A stretch of DNA of 64,000 nucleotides from Eucommia ulmoides (Eukaryota > Streptophyta > Magnoliopsida > Garryales > Eucommiaceae): the NCBI GenBank assembly GCA_016647705.1, contig CM028333.1, positions 5,177,616 through 5,241,615 on the forward strand. The letters run 5' to 3'. Position numbers and translations under genes: made by a program. Shown here one piece after another: positions 49,890-62,811 of the stretch. Under the pieces are notes generated by a model. It was not told the origin of the DNA. It searched no databases and saw only the letters and a list, made by a program, of their open reading frames with translations. Position 1 is the first letter of the stretch. Each line of letters opens with the position of its first letter.

Positions 49890-50349
49890 CTTAAATTCCC
49901 AAAAATTCCTACCACAAACATTGAGGATTTTTTATTTGAGGAGATGGACAAAAAGGCAATTGAAATGTGCCCAGAGTAATTTGTTTGCCTTGTTTGTGTT
50001 ATTTTGGAGAGAGAGAGAAAAAAAAAATAAAAAAATGGCACAAGATTCACAAAATAGAAGACTCCTCTAACCTATAATTAAAAAATTAAAATAACAAAAT
50101 AAATTGAGAGGAAAAATAAGAACCAGGGATACCTCGCTTCTCCTCTCTTCTCGTAGCCCTACGGGGGAGGTTATCTAACAATTTCGACGTTTTGTTTTCA
50201 CCTACTCTTATCGATCATAGCTCGATTTCCTTATCACATCAAATCATAATAGCTCATCCGATTCTTTTCCTGATTTTTCTTCATATCTCAATCTCAAATT
50301 TAATCCAAATCGGCCATTTTCGTGGTTCAGCAATTACTTGGTTTAGAAG
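49890..50349 (+). promoter_or_regulatory. Promoter and 5' UTR of CUL3
   Basis: A (GA)n tract at 50009-50020 and a pyrimidine-rich stretch (cttctcctctcttctcg, about 50134-50150) are typical of plant 5' leaders. A transcription start cannot be fixed from sequence alone. Confidence 0.4.
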
Positions 50350-53300
50350 ATGAACAATAATCAGAGGAAGAGGAATTTTCAGATAGAGGCGTTTAAGCAC
50401 AAGGTGGTGGTTGATCCGAAATACGCTGACAAGACATGGAAGATTTTGGAGCACGCAATTCACGAGATTTACAACCACAACGCCAGTGGCCTTAGCTTCG
50501 AAGAGCTCTATAGGTTCCGATTTCTTGATGTCTTTGATTTTGCTTGATTTAAATAGCTTCAGCTGCACACATGCTACAAGGATTTCTAAAACGTTTAACG
50601 TATTTACGGATGTTCGATATAACTTACTATTATTTGCTTAATCTTCATACTTGGTTGTTGATTTCGTAGATAGGCTTAGATCGTCAGCTCATTTGCTTTT
50701 GACTATTTCGTAGATAGGTTTAGATCGTCAGCTCATTTGCTTTTGACTTGACATTATGATGCAGTAGTAGATTTTTTTTAGGGGGTTGGGATTAATTTCT
50801 ATGAGTTTGATGTCAAAATCTGATAGAGGAAAGATGAACAACAGCGGAGATGGGACTGTTTTTGGTGGCTAAAAATTACAAAATTGTAGGATTTTGAACG
50901 TTTTGAGAGAGGTTGGATTGCGTTAAGGTTTCAACTCATAGAAATGAAGTTTAAGGGCCTGTACCATGAACGGTGGCCTTGAACCAGAAAAGGGGGAAAA
51001 AACTCTTGGCCTCACTCTTAGAGACTTTTTCCATCACGCCTTGGGTTTGGACTTGCATCAGACAAGTCCGAAAAGTTTAACAACTTCTCAAGTTTCTGTG
51101 AAATTGATACTCTTTCTTCTCCTGAAGATTACATTAATTTATACAGCTGTCAATATCCTATTTAGTCTTGGACTCTTCATTAGGGAACTTCAAATTTGTT
51201 TAGAAAATCTACAGAAAGGTACTAAAAATAAAACATTATATGACGTAAAGACATTAATGGACACAACCAAAAAATTGGTTGCAACTGCAACCCATCTCCA
51301 AAATGCCCAAAAGTGCAGAACACTCTTAACTCTTTAAATATCAGAAAACCTAATTATGACCAAATTTTATGGAAATAAACTTCAAATGTACATAAACTAA
51401 GGCTTGATGGAACTAAAAATAGTTCATTCACCGCCTCCAGCAACCCATGGGCTGACATTGCACCAATTCCAAAAGTTCCCATCTTATTTGATTTTGTTTT
51501 TCGTTAAGCTTCGGATGGGCGCCATGGCTCCCTTCACATTATTTTCAATATCACTGTCGTCATCCATAGTTACCACAATTCACTAGAGCACTAGCGATTG
51601 GCAAATTGATACGATTGCTCCAAATGGGCATCATCATATTATTTCTACCATAACATTTACGATCCCCCCACGCCCGTCAGGGAGGAGCAATATTTTCTTT
51701 GTATATTCAGATTCCATTGCATTTATATCTTAAACATAAGTGATGACGAATAACATTTATAAGAAAACATTTTGACATTTTGTTACTTGTGATCTAATGG
51801 CGATCTCTTCTTATGCTTTAGAATTGCATTTCACGATGCTTTAGGATAAAGTATAGTTCTTGTGTTATACTGTTGGTGTGCTATTTATGGTACTTTATTA
51901 TGATTCTACTGATGTTTGGGAATCTAGATTTGGCAAATCTTGCGGTGTTTCTAACCATTTTTCCAATCATTACAACTTATGGTATCTGATGGATTCTATC
52001 AGTCAACCGTACTCCCTTGTATCTATCTCTGTCTGGCATGTTTTGTCTGTATTTAATTTAGGTTAGGAGTCCAAATTTTAGTAAAACTCCAGTATATTGG
52101 TTTAGCTTTTGAAGTAGTAGATATGTCATGAAATATCAAATTTCATATTTGCAATTAATAATGATAAACTCTATGTAGTGATAATTGTCTTATTAAATTT
52201 TATAATTTGATATGACATGTCATTTAAGTTTTAGTCAACAAATCTTTTTTTTCAGATTTTTATGATTAGTGAACATTTTCTTTCCTGTTTTGATCTATCC
52301 ATTCGGGCACGCTTATGTAGTGCAGAGCATCGGCATAATTACCAAAAGTTCTATTTAGTGCAAATAAACATGGTAATAACCGAAATTCTTGTCACTAATA
52401 CATACAAGTTTAAACTTTAAACAAGTAGAATAAAATTTATTTGCTCTTAAACCGTCTTTTGGTTGAGTTTAGTAACCTAAGACCATTAAAATACAGCACA
52501 TCCCATTTTGGGGATTACAGCCTTCTACCTTGCAATGACCTTTGGGTGATCATACCATCATGGGGTGGTAAGCATTTCCCTGGTAGCTAATGACTTGCCA
52601 TATCTAGTTGGGTTAGAACATGAAAAAAAAAATATATTTTGGAAATTATAAGTCTACTAGTTATGTTGCTTTGTAGTAGTATTTAAAGAGGCAAACCAGA
52701 GATGAATTCTAGTCTTCCTCGCCTCATTGTGAGGAAATGAGACAACTTTTTTTTGTATTTACCTTAAGGTAGTGTTTGGTAGCACGGAATTCAAGCCATG
52801 GAATTGGAATTAAAAATGAACACTTGTAAATTTTCGTAAGTGTACAATTTACATACATTCATTTCTAATTTCAATTCAACGCAACCAAACATAGGGCAAG
52901 GCAGTTTTTGTAGCATGAAATTCAAGCTTTGGAATTGAAATTGATTAGATTTTCACAGGCAGTCATTTGTAATTCCAATTCCAAGGCTCCAATTCCAGGA
53001 AATCGAATGCTACCTAATTGAAAAATATTTGATGGGTATTGGAAAATGGAAACCATTCAAACGATTTTGATAGAAATCAATTTTGATCTCTCTTACCCTG
53101 AAAGATACCCCTCAATCCTTCTTGTTGTGCTAATATTACTAGGACTTTTTTACTGAATTAATTGGGGACATCTATAGATGCTTTAAATGCTCTCCCTCTA
53201 TATGTATACAATCCCGAAAAATGTCTTTATTTATTTATTTATTTATTTTTGGCATGGAGCAGAAATGCTTACAACATGGTGTTGCACAAATTTGGCGAGA

Positions 53301-55303
53301 AACTCTACTCTGGACTTGTCTCAACCATGACATTCCACCTACAAGAAATATCTAAATCCATAGAGGCTGCCCAAGGTGGTTTGTTCCTGGAAGAGCTGAA
53401 CAGCAAATGGGCGGATCACAACAAGGCACTGCAGATGATTCGCGACATATTGATGTACATGGATCGAACATTTGTCCCAGGCACTCACAAAACCCCTGTC
53501 CATGAACTCGGTCTGAATCTCTGGAGGGACAACATCATACACTCCCCAAAAATTCAGGCAAGGCTTCTCAATACACTCCTGGAGCTTGTACTAAAAGAAC
53601 GAACTGGCGAAGTCATAAACCGGGGACTAATGAGGAACATAATCAAGATGCTCATGGATTTAGGTCCCTCCGTTTACCAGGAAGACTTCGAGAAGCCGTT
53701 TCTTGAAGTCTCGGCCGATTTCTACAGGGCCGAGTCTCAGAATTTTGTCGAGTGCTGTGACTGTGGAGACTATTTGAAGGAGGCGGAGAGGCGCCTGAAC
53801 GAAGAAATCGAGAGGGTGTCGCACTATTTGGATGCGAAGAGCGAAATCAAGATAACGAGTGTTGTTGAAAAAGAGATGATTGCAAATCACATGTTGAGGC
53901 TAGTGGAGATGGAGAATTCGGGATTGGTCAAAATGCTTATGGATGATCGGTACGAAGATTTGGGAAGAATGTACAGTTTGTTCCGGAGGGTTCCAGATGG
54001 TTTATCGAGGATACGGGAGGTAATGACGGCTCACGTTAGAGAGACCGGGAAACAAATTGTGACTGATCCGGAGAGGTTGAAGGATCCGGTGGAGTATGTC
54101 CAGTGCCTATTGAATGAAAAAGACAAGTACGATAAGATCATTGGATTATCGTTTGGTAATGACAAGACGTTTCAGAATGCTTTGAATTCGTCTTTTGAAT
54201 TCTTCATTAATCTGAATGCACGTTCGCCCGAGTTCATTTCTTTGTTTGTGGACGACAAATTGAGGAAAGGTCTGAAGGGCGTGAGCGAGGAGGATGTCGA
54301 GGTTATTCTCGACAAGGTGATGATGTTGTTCCGTTACTTGCAGGAAAAAGACGTGTTTGAAAAGTACTACAAACAACATTTGGCGAAACGGCTTCTATCT
54401 GGAAAAACGGTGTCCGACGATGCCGAGAGGAGTTTAGTTGTGAAGCTCAAGACCGAGTGCGGGTATCAATTCACTTCGAAATTGGAAGGCATGTTTACGG
54501 ACATGAAAACGTCTCAGGACACGATGCAGGGGTTCTATACGGCCCACGGACCTGAATTAGGAGACGGGCCGACTTTGGCTGTCCAGGTTCTGACAACCGG
54601 GTCTTGGCCCACGCAGCCTGGAATGACCTGTAACTTGCCGGCGGAAGTGTCAGTGCTGTGCGAGAGATTCCGGTCGTTCTACCTTGGGACCCACACGGGA
54701 CGGAGATTGTCATGGCAAACCAACATGGGAACGGCCGATATGAAAGCCACATTCGGTAAATCGCAAAGGCACGAGCTGAACGTCTCCACATACCAGATGT
54801 GTGTGCTCATGCTGTTCAACAATGCCGATCGGCTCTGCTATAGGGAGATTGAACAGGCAACTGAGATTCCACCGTCGGATTTGAAACGGTGCTTACAATC
54901 TTTGGCTTGCGTGAAGGGAAAAAACGTTCTTCGAAAAGAGCCGATGAGTAAAGAAATCGGGGAGGAGGATGTTTTCTTTGTGAATGATAAATTTGTGAGC
55001 AAATTCTATAAGGTGAAGATAGGGACTGTTGTTGCTCAAAAGGAGTCCGAACCAGAAAAACAGGAGACAAGGCAGAGAGTGGAGGAGGACAGAAAGCCAC
55101 AGATTGAGGCGGCGATAGTGAGGATCATGAAATCGAGGAGGGTGCTCGATCACAACAATATAATCGCAGAGGTAATGAAGCAGCTCCAGTCACGTTTTCT
55201 GGCAAACCCGGGTGAGATCAAGAAACGGATTGAGTCTCTTATTGAGCGCGATTTCTTGGAGAGGGATGCTGCCGACAGACGGTTGTACAGGTATCTTGCC
55301 TGA
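50350..55303 (+). CDS. CUL3: Cullin-3 (BTB-CUL3-RBX1 ubiquitin ligase scaffold)
   Basis: Two exons, 50350-50513 and 53263-55303, joined by a 2749-bp GT-AG intron that splits the Arg codon of ELYR. The product is 734 residues, the usual length of plant CUL3 (about 732). The N-terminal start NFQIEAFKHKVVVDPKYADK and cullin repeats (residues about 20-370) bind BTB adaptors. The cullin homology domain follows (LQEKDVFEKYYKQHLAKRLL, about 400 on) and binds RBX1. The C-terminal winged helix carries the NEDD8 acceptor Lys678 (RIMKSRR, codon at 55130-55132) and ends LYRYLA. Cullin-3 scaffolds ubiquitin ligases in nucleus and cytosol. The frame is intact. Intron position after residue 54 matches my memory of Arabidopsis CUL3A/B. 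Confidence 0.96.
50667..50755 (+). repeat. 44-bp near-perfect tandem duplication in the CUL3 intron
   Basis: 'gtagataggcttagatcg..' through 'tttgcttttgactatttc' is repeated directly with a single c/t change. It looks recent; no function is suggested. Confidence 0.75.
52768..53014. mobile_element. Harbinger/Tourist-like MITE in the CUL3 intron
   Basis: Ends GGTAGTGTTTGG and ..GAATGCTACC are inverted repeats, flanked by a TAA duplication (52765-52767 and 53015-53017). The interior repeats 'ggaattcaagccatggaattgg' in both orientations. Same type as 27281-27413. It lies about 250 bp before the exon 2 acceptor. Confidence 0.75.
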
Positions 55304-56979
55304 AGAAAACTGTTCCGGCGGGATTTCACTTGTTTGTTGTTGGCGGGCCGTTTTGGCTTTTCTTTCCTTTTTTCAAAAAAAAAAAAAAATCAGAACTTTA
55401 TGCAGTTGGAAACTCAAATTTGTTCCTTCGTTTGTAACTTTGTATGCAGCTTCAATGGGTTTCAATGAAATTCTCATTTTTTTCTCTTTTATTCATTGCT
55501 TATATTGAAGGACGACTCCATTAGATGTTGTGGTCCTTTTTGATGAACAAGAACAATCATTTCTTTTCCCTTTCCGAATCCATCTCATACCTGAGTCTGA
55601 GATCAAGTTTGTTCTTAAGCACTTGAAACTTTTAATTAATAAAGTTTTTTTCCTTCCCTTTATTTAACCCTTATTTAAGAGTTAATGTAGAAAAAAACAA
55701 TTAAACATTCGTGTTGTAAATTAGATTTTTTTCACAAGATTATAAGCATATGACAATTGATAAAATACAGATAAAAAAATGATATTACTATCCTCCCACA
55801 AATCACTGAACTGGAATAAAAAGTGCATTTAATCTCTATATCCCCTTTCAACCCTAGGGTCTCAAGAATGGATTCAGAACGATTAATGAGATGGGAAATC
55901 TAATTTCCAAATCGCATGGTGACGAGAAATCCGATTCGTCAAGATACGAGACTCAAAATTGCACGGTGATGGGAAATTTGATTTTCGATTTCTGATTGCC
56001 AATGACTTATCTCTATTGTCTAAACAGATCTAAAACCCTAGTAAATAGATCTAAACAGATCTACTGTGAATCGTCAATGACAAAACAAATCTAAATCCCT
56101 AGATCTAAATTGGAAATAGGAAATCGAAAATTGGACGGTGACGGGAATTAGAGAAACCATTGGCAACGCCTCCTTCGTCATCACTTTTTCATTCAGATCT
56201 AAATCCATAGATCTCAATCGAAAATCGAAAATCGAAAATTGCACGTTTGGATCAGCGGTTGACCGTTCATCTTTGATGTTCTTGAATCGACGTCTTCGCC
56301 GCAACTGGGACGGATTATGGAAGTCATTCCTCTTCGCCGCAAAAGGGAGCTGCTTTAGTTCTTATCTTGTTTTTACTTTTTAGGGTTCTCATAAAATTTT
56401 GCAATTTGAATAAAAGTGTGAATTTTACTCTGCAGTTTTCACCCTAAATATTCACAATTCTAGAAATAGGGTTGTGAATATTTACACTAGTAATTGCTAT
56501 TAAATTTAATTCTATCTATTGTTCCTAACAATGTCAACATTTGCATTAGTCACAAAAAGTGTGAATATTCTCATTGATAACCCTATTAAATTTAGTGCAT
56601 TACGACTTTCTGATTCGTATTTTTTGTGAACATTCATAACATGAAATGTTTGTCAAAGATACTTTACTGATGTGAATATTGTACTGAGAGTAAATATTGA
56701 TAATTTGACAATAGTGTGAACATTCACAAGACTATATTTTATTTTCATAAATACACAATTGTATTTTTTTTTAGTATTTTTGAATATTAGAAATGTTCAC
56801 ATTGTTGATTTTTTAGACATATTTTTTGTTCCATAATTTATTATTAGATTTAATATCCACGTATTATTTTTATAATTTTTATTTTAAATTTCTTTATTAT
56901 TACAAAATTTAATGTCTATATACCAATTCTATAGTTTTTCTAAATTTAATGTCGATAATTTCTGTATATTGTATTTTCT

Positions 56980-57014
<35 letters not shown>

Positions 57015-57370
57015 AAATTTGATTTCTATAAATTCAATGTCTATATATTATTTCTATAATTTTCGTAAATTAGTGTGCATAATTTGCGTATATTATGTTT
57101 TCTCTATATATTATTTTAATTTAATTTTTTGTAAATTTAATACTTCATTATTATTACTAAATTTAATGTGAATATATTTTTTCTATAATTTTCTTAATTA
57201 CAATGTGCATAATTTTCTTATATTATATTTTTTTCTTTAATTTAATTTTTATAAATTTAATGTTTTAGCATTTTTTCTAGATTTAATGTGCATATATTTT
57301 TTTTTATAATTTTCTTATATTATATTTCATCTTTTATATTATTTCTTGAATTTATTTTCCTGTAAATTTA
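55304..57370. other. CUL3 3' UTR and AT-rich downstream region
   Basis: The 3' UTR runs from 55304 with A-run and 'caatgaaat' polyadenylation-like signals by about 55480. From about 56860 the DNA is a degenerate array of units near 'aatttaatgtctatatattatttctataattttc', broken by the MITE at 57371. No further gene. Confidence 0.55.
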
Positions 57371-57895
57371 GGCCCCGTTTGGTAACCGTTTCCATTCCAG
57401 AATTTTTCATTCAATTCCTAGATTTTTGGGAATTCTATTTGGGAATAGAGTTTGGTAATTTTTATTTTTGTTTCTATTCCATTTCCATTTGAAAATTGTG
57501 TCCATTTTTTTCTTAAGAAATGAGAAGTAAAAAAAAGTTGTTTCTCATAATTTTCATTCCATTCCCAAAACCAATTTCACTGTTCATTCGCCGGCCGACC
57601 ACCGTCCGCCGTCTCCGCCGGTCACCTCCGGCATCACCAGCCGGTCACCGCCGCCAGCCGTCCGCCACCGTCACCCACTCGCGCCGTCGCCTGGCCAAAA
57701 CAAAAAAAAAATCTCAAAAAAAAAATAAAAATTGATTTTAGAATAAAATTGTTACCAAACGCCATTCTTTTCCTAAAAAAAAAAATAAAAAAAAAATTAT
57801 CGTTACCAAAAGCGATTCTACTCCCAAGAAGGAAACGAAATTCTCATCCCATCCCATTGTTGGAATGGAAACAAAAACAGTTACCAAACGCCACC
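57371..57895. mobile_element. Harbinger-like MITE with GC-rich core
   Basis: Ends GGCCCCGTTTGGTAAC and GTTACCAAACGCCACC (inverted), flanked by TTA on both sides (57368-57370, 57896-57898). Inner arms repeat 'ccattcc' and 'gttaccaaacg' motifs. The centre (57590-57700) is a striking GC-rich island of CCGCCGG/CCGTCC repeats in an otherwise AT-rich region. Confidence 0.75.
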
Positions 57896-58601
57896 TTAAT
57901 GTTTCAGTTTCTTATATTGTATTATATTATTATTATTTTTAAATTTAATATTTTGTATTATTAATAAATTTAATGTCCATAGATTATTTCTATATATAGA
58001 AAAAATATATTATTTCTCCTCAATCATGTATAAAAATATATATTCTCTCTCTCAATTAGATATAAGATATATAAGGTTAATTTATATTTATGTTAATTTT
58101 GTAGATCAATTTGGACCGTTCTTTTTTTTGGAAGACAAAGAACTGTTGAGATTTGTCTAGAGGTTTATGTCTGTCCTATTTTATTATATATACTAGGTTG
58201 GTTGTCATGTTCACAAAGTCAATATGGCAAAGAACCAATCCTTTCTACAATCTTAAATTTTTTTTTTTTTATAAAATTTTTATTTAAAATAATTATATTA
58301 ACATTTAATAGTTAAAATCAGATAATTGATTTTTTTAATAATTTAAATTTAAATAAAAAAAGATTAAGTTGTGTAATAATTGATTTTAAAAATGTAAAGA
58401 GAGTTTACATTTGTTTTATAGAGTTTGACGAGTAGTATTTTCGGATAATCCTTATTAAAGTTACATGTAAAAAAGAGAAAGCACGAATTTGAGGGTATTA
58501 TCCGGGATTCAACAAGATGAGACAAACGAATGAGGACATAATTAATCTTAAGACCTCAAATGCTTTCATGATTTCGGTACCCAAGGATTCACTCCGAGCT
58601 C

Positions 58602-59038
58602 ATACAAAATTGCTCAATCTCGAGCCTATGAGAAACTAGGCATACATACCCATAGCTCACGCCATTACTCAGGACCAATTACAAAACATCAATATGAGGA
58701 AAAGGGATTTGATCACTCACTTAACGGGCACAAATCCTTCAATCCTGCAGATCTCACAAGGATTAATGGAGATTGACCGAGATCTCAATTTTTTTTTTGT
58801 CAAACAAGTCTTCTCACGACTATAAATATAAGGGAGAACTGCCAATTCAATGTACGTTGAATTCAATAAAGTAAAACTTTGCCAAAACTCATTCATAGCT
58901 AAACTCTACTAATTCTCACAGCGGAATGTAACGATAGCGAATCCACCTAGGTACGGATTGTGTTATTTGAAGATACATCGTATCTAACGATCTAATAATT
59001 TTTATGTATTGTAATAATTTTGAATTATTATATAACTA
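58602..59038 (+). repeat. Direct repeat, copy 1 (LTR-like)
   Basis: About 437 bp, matching 61120-61552. Contains a TATA-like CTATAAATATAAGGG (about 58821) and an AATAAA (58864), an LTR-like promoter plus polyadenylation layout. Confidence 0.65.
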
Positions 59039-59072
59039 GTGTATAACTTGTGCCTGAAGGCATAGGTGTAAA

Positions 59073-59976
59073 TATAACGACCCGGTTTCCTAGGGTCGTC
59101 ACGTGATTTCTCCCTTTGGAGAAATTACATTAAAACTAATTGACCAAATTTCATTCTATAAAATCTGGTAAATTTATAATGCGATGGCGACAAGAACTTA
59201 ATAATTCGTTTTAATAAAAATATTTTAATTTACAATGCGACGACGAAAATTATAATTATTGAATTTACCGATTACAACCATAAATAATAAATACAACTAT
59301 TAAAATTTTAAATACAAATTTAACTAAAATTCCTCTCATCGTCTCGTTCTCACCGACCCTGCAATCAAAACTATAGAGTTGTGAGTTAACGCTCAGTAGA
59401 ACTCTAACCCCTCTAATACGTGCATTTAATTAATACAACAAGTAAAACACATTGACATGATTTCTATATAATCATAATTATTTCATGCGAACTAACAACG
59501 ATAAATTCACCGACAATAATAATGTAAATTACTCAATAGACAAATTAAATACAAATATTAAAAGAGTTAGAAATTCTACCTGAAATCCAAAGTTGGAATC
59601 CAAACCGAAATCCTAATCGAAATATAATATATATATATTTATATAAACACACACATATATATAGCATACAGTGGCGGTGGATTAATTCCATTGCCATCTA
59701 TTTTTTTATTTATTTATTATTATTATTATAACAATAACAGTGGTGACTCATGAATTGATTTCATAATTCGTCACTTATTATACTCCAAAACTCTTAAAAA
59801 TAAATTTTAAATAACATAATAGGCCCAAAATTTCTAAAGTCAATTTAAAATAAATATTTAACTTCAAAAAATTATCAAATATTATTTATACCCTAAATTT
59901 ACAAAACAGTCTCCCAAAAATATTAAATTTATATAAAATAATATTTTTAAAGATATTTATTTTTTGAGGTATTACA
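59073..59976 (-). repeat. Solo LTR of family L
   Basis: 904 bp. Read on minus it starts TGTAATACCTC and ends GGGTCGTTATA, with the family box (reverse complement at about 59337-59410). It is flanked by a perfect target duplication GTAAA (59068-59072 and 59977-59981), proving insertion followed by LTR-LTR recombination. Sits 35 bp past direct-repeat copy 1. Confidence 0.88.
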
Positions 59977-61119
59977 GTAAAAATCTATAATTTATTTATA
60001 AATATACGTTAATATTATCACAAATTATATATGAACCTCACAACCAAATTTAAAAACAAGTAACTTACGAAGCAAGAGCCACAAAAACAAATCCAAATAC
60101 ATAAAACAATAAAGATAAAGAAACGTTAAAGTGAATAATTTCTTTTTCGTATATATAATAACAAAATGACACATTGGAACTTAATAGAAATCTCTATATT
60201 ATTTTTCCCTAAACTTCAAAAGAAGAAAATTTTGAATAATCATTTGTGTTCATCAAAATATTGATATTGTCCATTGTCTAAAACTAAAATCTGAAAAAAA
60301 TCAAAACAAAATTAAAAATTAAAAATAAAAATAAAAATTAGACATGAATAATACAGATTTTTGGAACATTTTTTACACACAAAAAAAAAATGAATAGAAC
60401 ATAAATTTCTAAAATGAATCAACTAATTTTTATTTAAAATAAGTAAAAATACACTTATTAAGCAAATACAATAAAACAAAAAAAATATATATATATACAA
60501 CTTGAGAAATATAAAATAGATATAAAAAGAATAAGCAAAATCTAAATAAATCACTTATACTTTCCTTTTGTGGTCACAAATTCTTCAATGTAATCCTCAA
60601 ATCAACATAATCCTCAAATTTCTTGTACGCCGCTTGAACCCTTAAAGAAAATGAGATTTGCTCATTGTAGTGCTAGAAGCTCCTATGGTTCACGAGAAGG
60701 AAAATAAGTCGCACAACATTGTCTTCTATTATAACAAAAATCAAATAAAAATAAATTATGTGCTGTAAATTTTTAACACCCAAAATTTAGGTTTTCAGAT
60801 AAATCCAGGGAGCTTACAAAATAAACATGACATACAGCCATCACAAGGATTTGTGAAAAGGTTGAGACCTTTTATAAGAGACTTTTCAGACTAAGAAAAA
60901 TAAAATTTTAATAAATCTCCTATGATTCTACTTTTCATATCTCATCTTGCATAGCTAATAGCTTCATTATGAGTACATAGCTAATAGCTTCATTATGAGT
61001 ACAATTTTACATTAATATATAATGATAATGACGATGCCAACCTCATGGTTACCACTACTGTATCAACCAACTGGGCCTTTTTGGGTGGAGATGTATATCT
61101 AGGTTCAAATTTCTGGACA
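59977..61119. other. Unassigned AT-rich sequence between the direct repeats
   Basis: No gene recognised. Many A-runs. A short tandem duplication 'catagctaatagcttcattatgagta' occurs at about 60950-61001. Confidence 0.45.
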
Positions 61120-61552
61120 TACAAAATTGCTCCATCTCAAGCATATGAGAAATTGGGCATACATACCCATAGCTCGCGTAATTACTTGGGACCAATTACA
61201 AAACATCAATATAAGGAAAAAAGATTTGATCACTCACTTAACGAGCATAAATCCCTCAATCCTGTAGATCTCTCAAGGATTAATGCAGATTGACTGAGAT
61301 CTTGAAAAAAAATTGTCAAACAAGTATTCTCACGGTTATAAATACAAGGGAGAACTGTCAATTCAATGGACATTGAATTCAATAAAGGAAAATTTTGCCA
61401 AAACTCATTCATGCCTAAACTCTACTAATTCTCACACCGGAATGTAACAACAACAAATCCACCTACGTACGGATTGTGTTCTTTGAAAATACATCGTATC
61501 TAACGATCTAATAATTTTTTATGTATTGTAATAGTTTTGAATTATTATATAA
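61120..61552 (+). repeat. Direct repeat, copy 2 (LTR-like)
   Basis: Colinear with 58602-59038 from 'acaaaattgctc' through 'gaattattatata', including the TATA-like GTTATAAATACAAGGG. The 82-codon ORF starting upstream and running into it is a shadow. Confidence 0.65.
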
Positions 61553-61661
61553 TTATTAAATTTTTCAAAAAAAAAAACCTATATTAAAATTAGGTGAAAC
61601 AGTGAGTCATAAAATTTAAAACCCTCAAATTCAAATTTCAATTTAAAGATTTTTTTTTTTA

Positions 61662-62429
61662 GGGAAAAGTACAATTTTAGACCTTCTAACTATTGACACA
61701 TTTTTAAGTAGTCCCTCTAAGTTTAAATGTTTCATTTCAAACCCTCTACGTATCATAACGTTCCTAAATGGTCCTTCCGTTAGAAAATCAGTTAAAACTA
61801 ACAGAATTTAGGGACAAAATGGTCTTTTCACGTTTTTTAAAATTTTTTAATCATTTTTAAATATTTTTTTTTAATCTCTCTCTCTCTCTCCCTCTCCCTC
61901 CTTCCCTCTCCTCGCCACCTCCCTCTTCCTCCTTCCCTCTCCCTGCCACCTCCCTTTCCCCGCCACCTCCCTCTCCCTCTTCCTCTCCTTCCCCTCTCAC
62001 CCTCCCAACCCACCCCCTGTTGCAGGGGGTGTATTGCACCCACGCAACAGGGGCTGAAGTCACCCCCTATTACGGGGGTGAGTTCACTCCCTGCAACAGG
62101 GGGTGGGGTGGGAGGGAGAAAGGGGAAGGGGAAGAAGAGGGAAGGAGGGAGAGAGAGGGGGAGGTGGCGGGAGAGAGAGAGAGAGAGGAAGGGGAGGAAG
62201 AGAGAGAGAGATTCAAAAAAAAAATTATTTAAAAATGATTAAAAAATTAAAAAAAAAACGTTAAAAGACCATTTTGTCTCTAAGATTCTGTTGGTTTTAA
62301 CAAAATCTTTAACGGAGGGATCATTTAGAAACGTTATGTTATGTAGAGGGTTTGAAATGAAACGTTTAAATTTAGAGGGACTACTTAGAAATGTGTCAAT
62401 AGTTAGATGGTTTAAATTGTATTTTTCTC
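61662..62429. mobile_element. Palindromic Mutator-like MITE, copy 2 (complete)
   Basis: 768 bp with inverted arms of roughly 300 bp: left end GGGAAAAGTACAATTTTAG, right end ...TTGTATTTTTCTC. The centre (61880-62215) holds CT/GA tracts around four CCCCCTGTTGC-type hairpins. The flanking 9-mers TTTTTTTTA and TTTTTTTAA agree at 8 of 9, fitting a Mutator-type duplication, though low-complexity. No transposase. Confidence 0.78.
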
Positions 62430-62811
62430 TTTTTTTAACTATACAATAAGGTATATTCGAACCAACTTACGCATACATCGACTAATCAATCATCTCCTTG
62501 GACAATCTTGAGGATAAATATAAATTTTCCTACATTGGCATGATATATTCAAGATTAAATTTAAAAATTAATTTATAGTGTTCTCCAAGAGAGTCGAAAT
62601 TTAGAAAGTCAAACATACTAAAATATTATTGCATTAAACATATAGCTACTATAGTTGACATTTTCTTACAATAGACACATACAAAATATAGTACACAAAT
62701 TTATTTATTTTTAGTACATATATTGGAAAGAGAGAGGTTAAATTCTAAATCTCTTATAGGGAAAATAAACTAAATATCTACTAAGTTACAATCGATTATA
62801 GTACACGAAAT

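Noticed and set aside
51404..51586. Possible alternative exon in the CUL3 intron
   Set aside because: The short ORF has no cullin similarity; exon 1 and exon 2 join directly with the reading frame and a family-typical length.
54495..55153. Three minus-strand ORFs within CUL3 exon 2
   Set aside because: They are antisense shadows of a conserved coding exon.
55212..55508. 98-codon ORF across the CUL3 stop codon
   Set aside because: It is an out-of-frame reading of the CUL3 end and 3' UTR.
57520..57735. Arg/Pro-rich ORF
   Set aside because: It is a by-product of CCG repeats in the core of a MITE.
61837..62232. Gly/Glu/Arg-rich ORFs on both strands
   Set aside because: They are translations of GA/CT tracts in the palindromic MITE; the same kind of ORF occurs in its other copy at 91-474.
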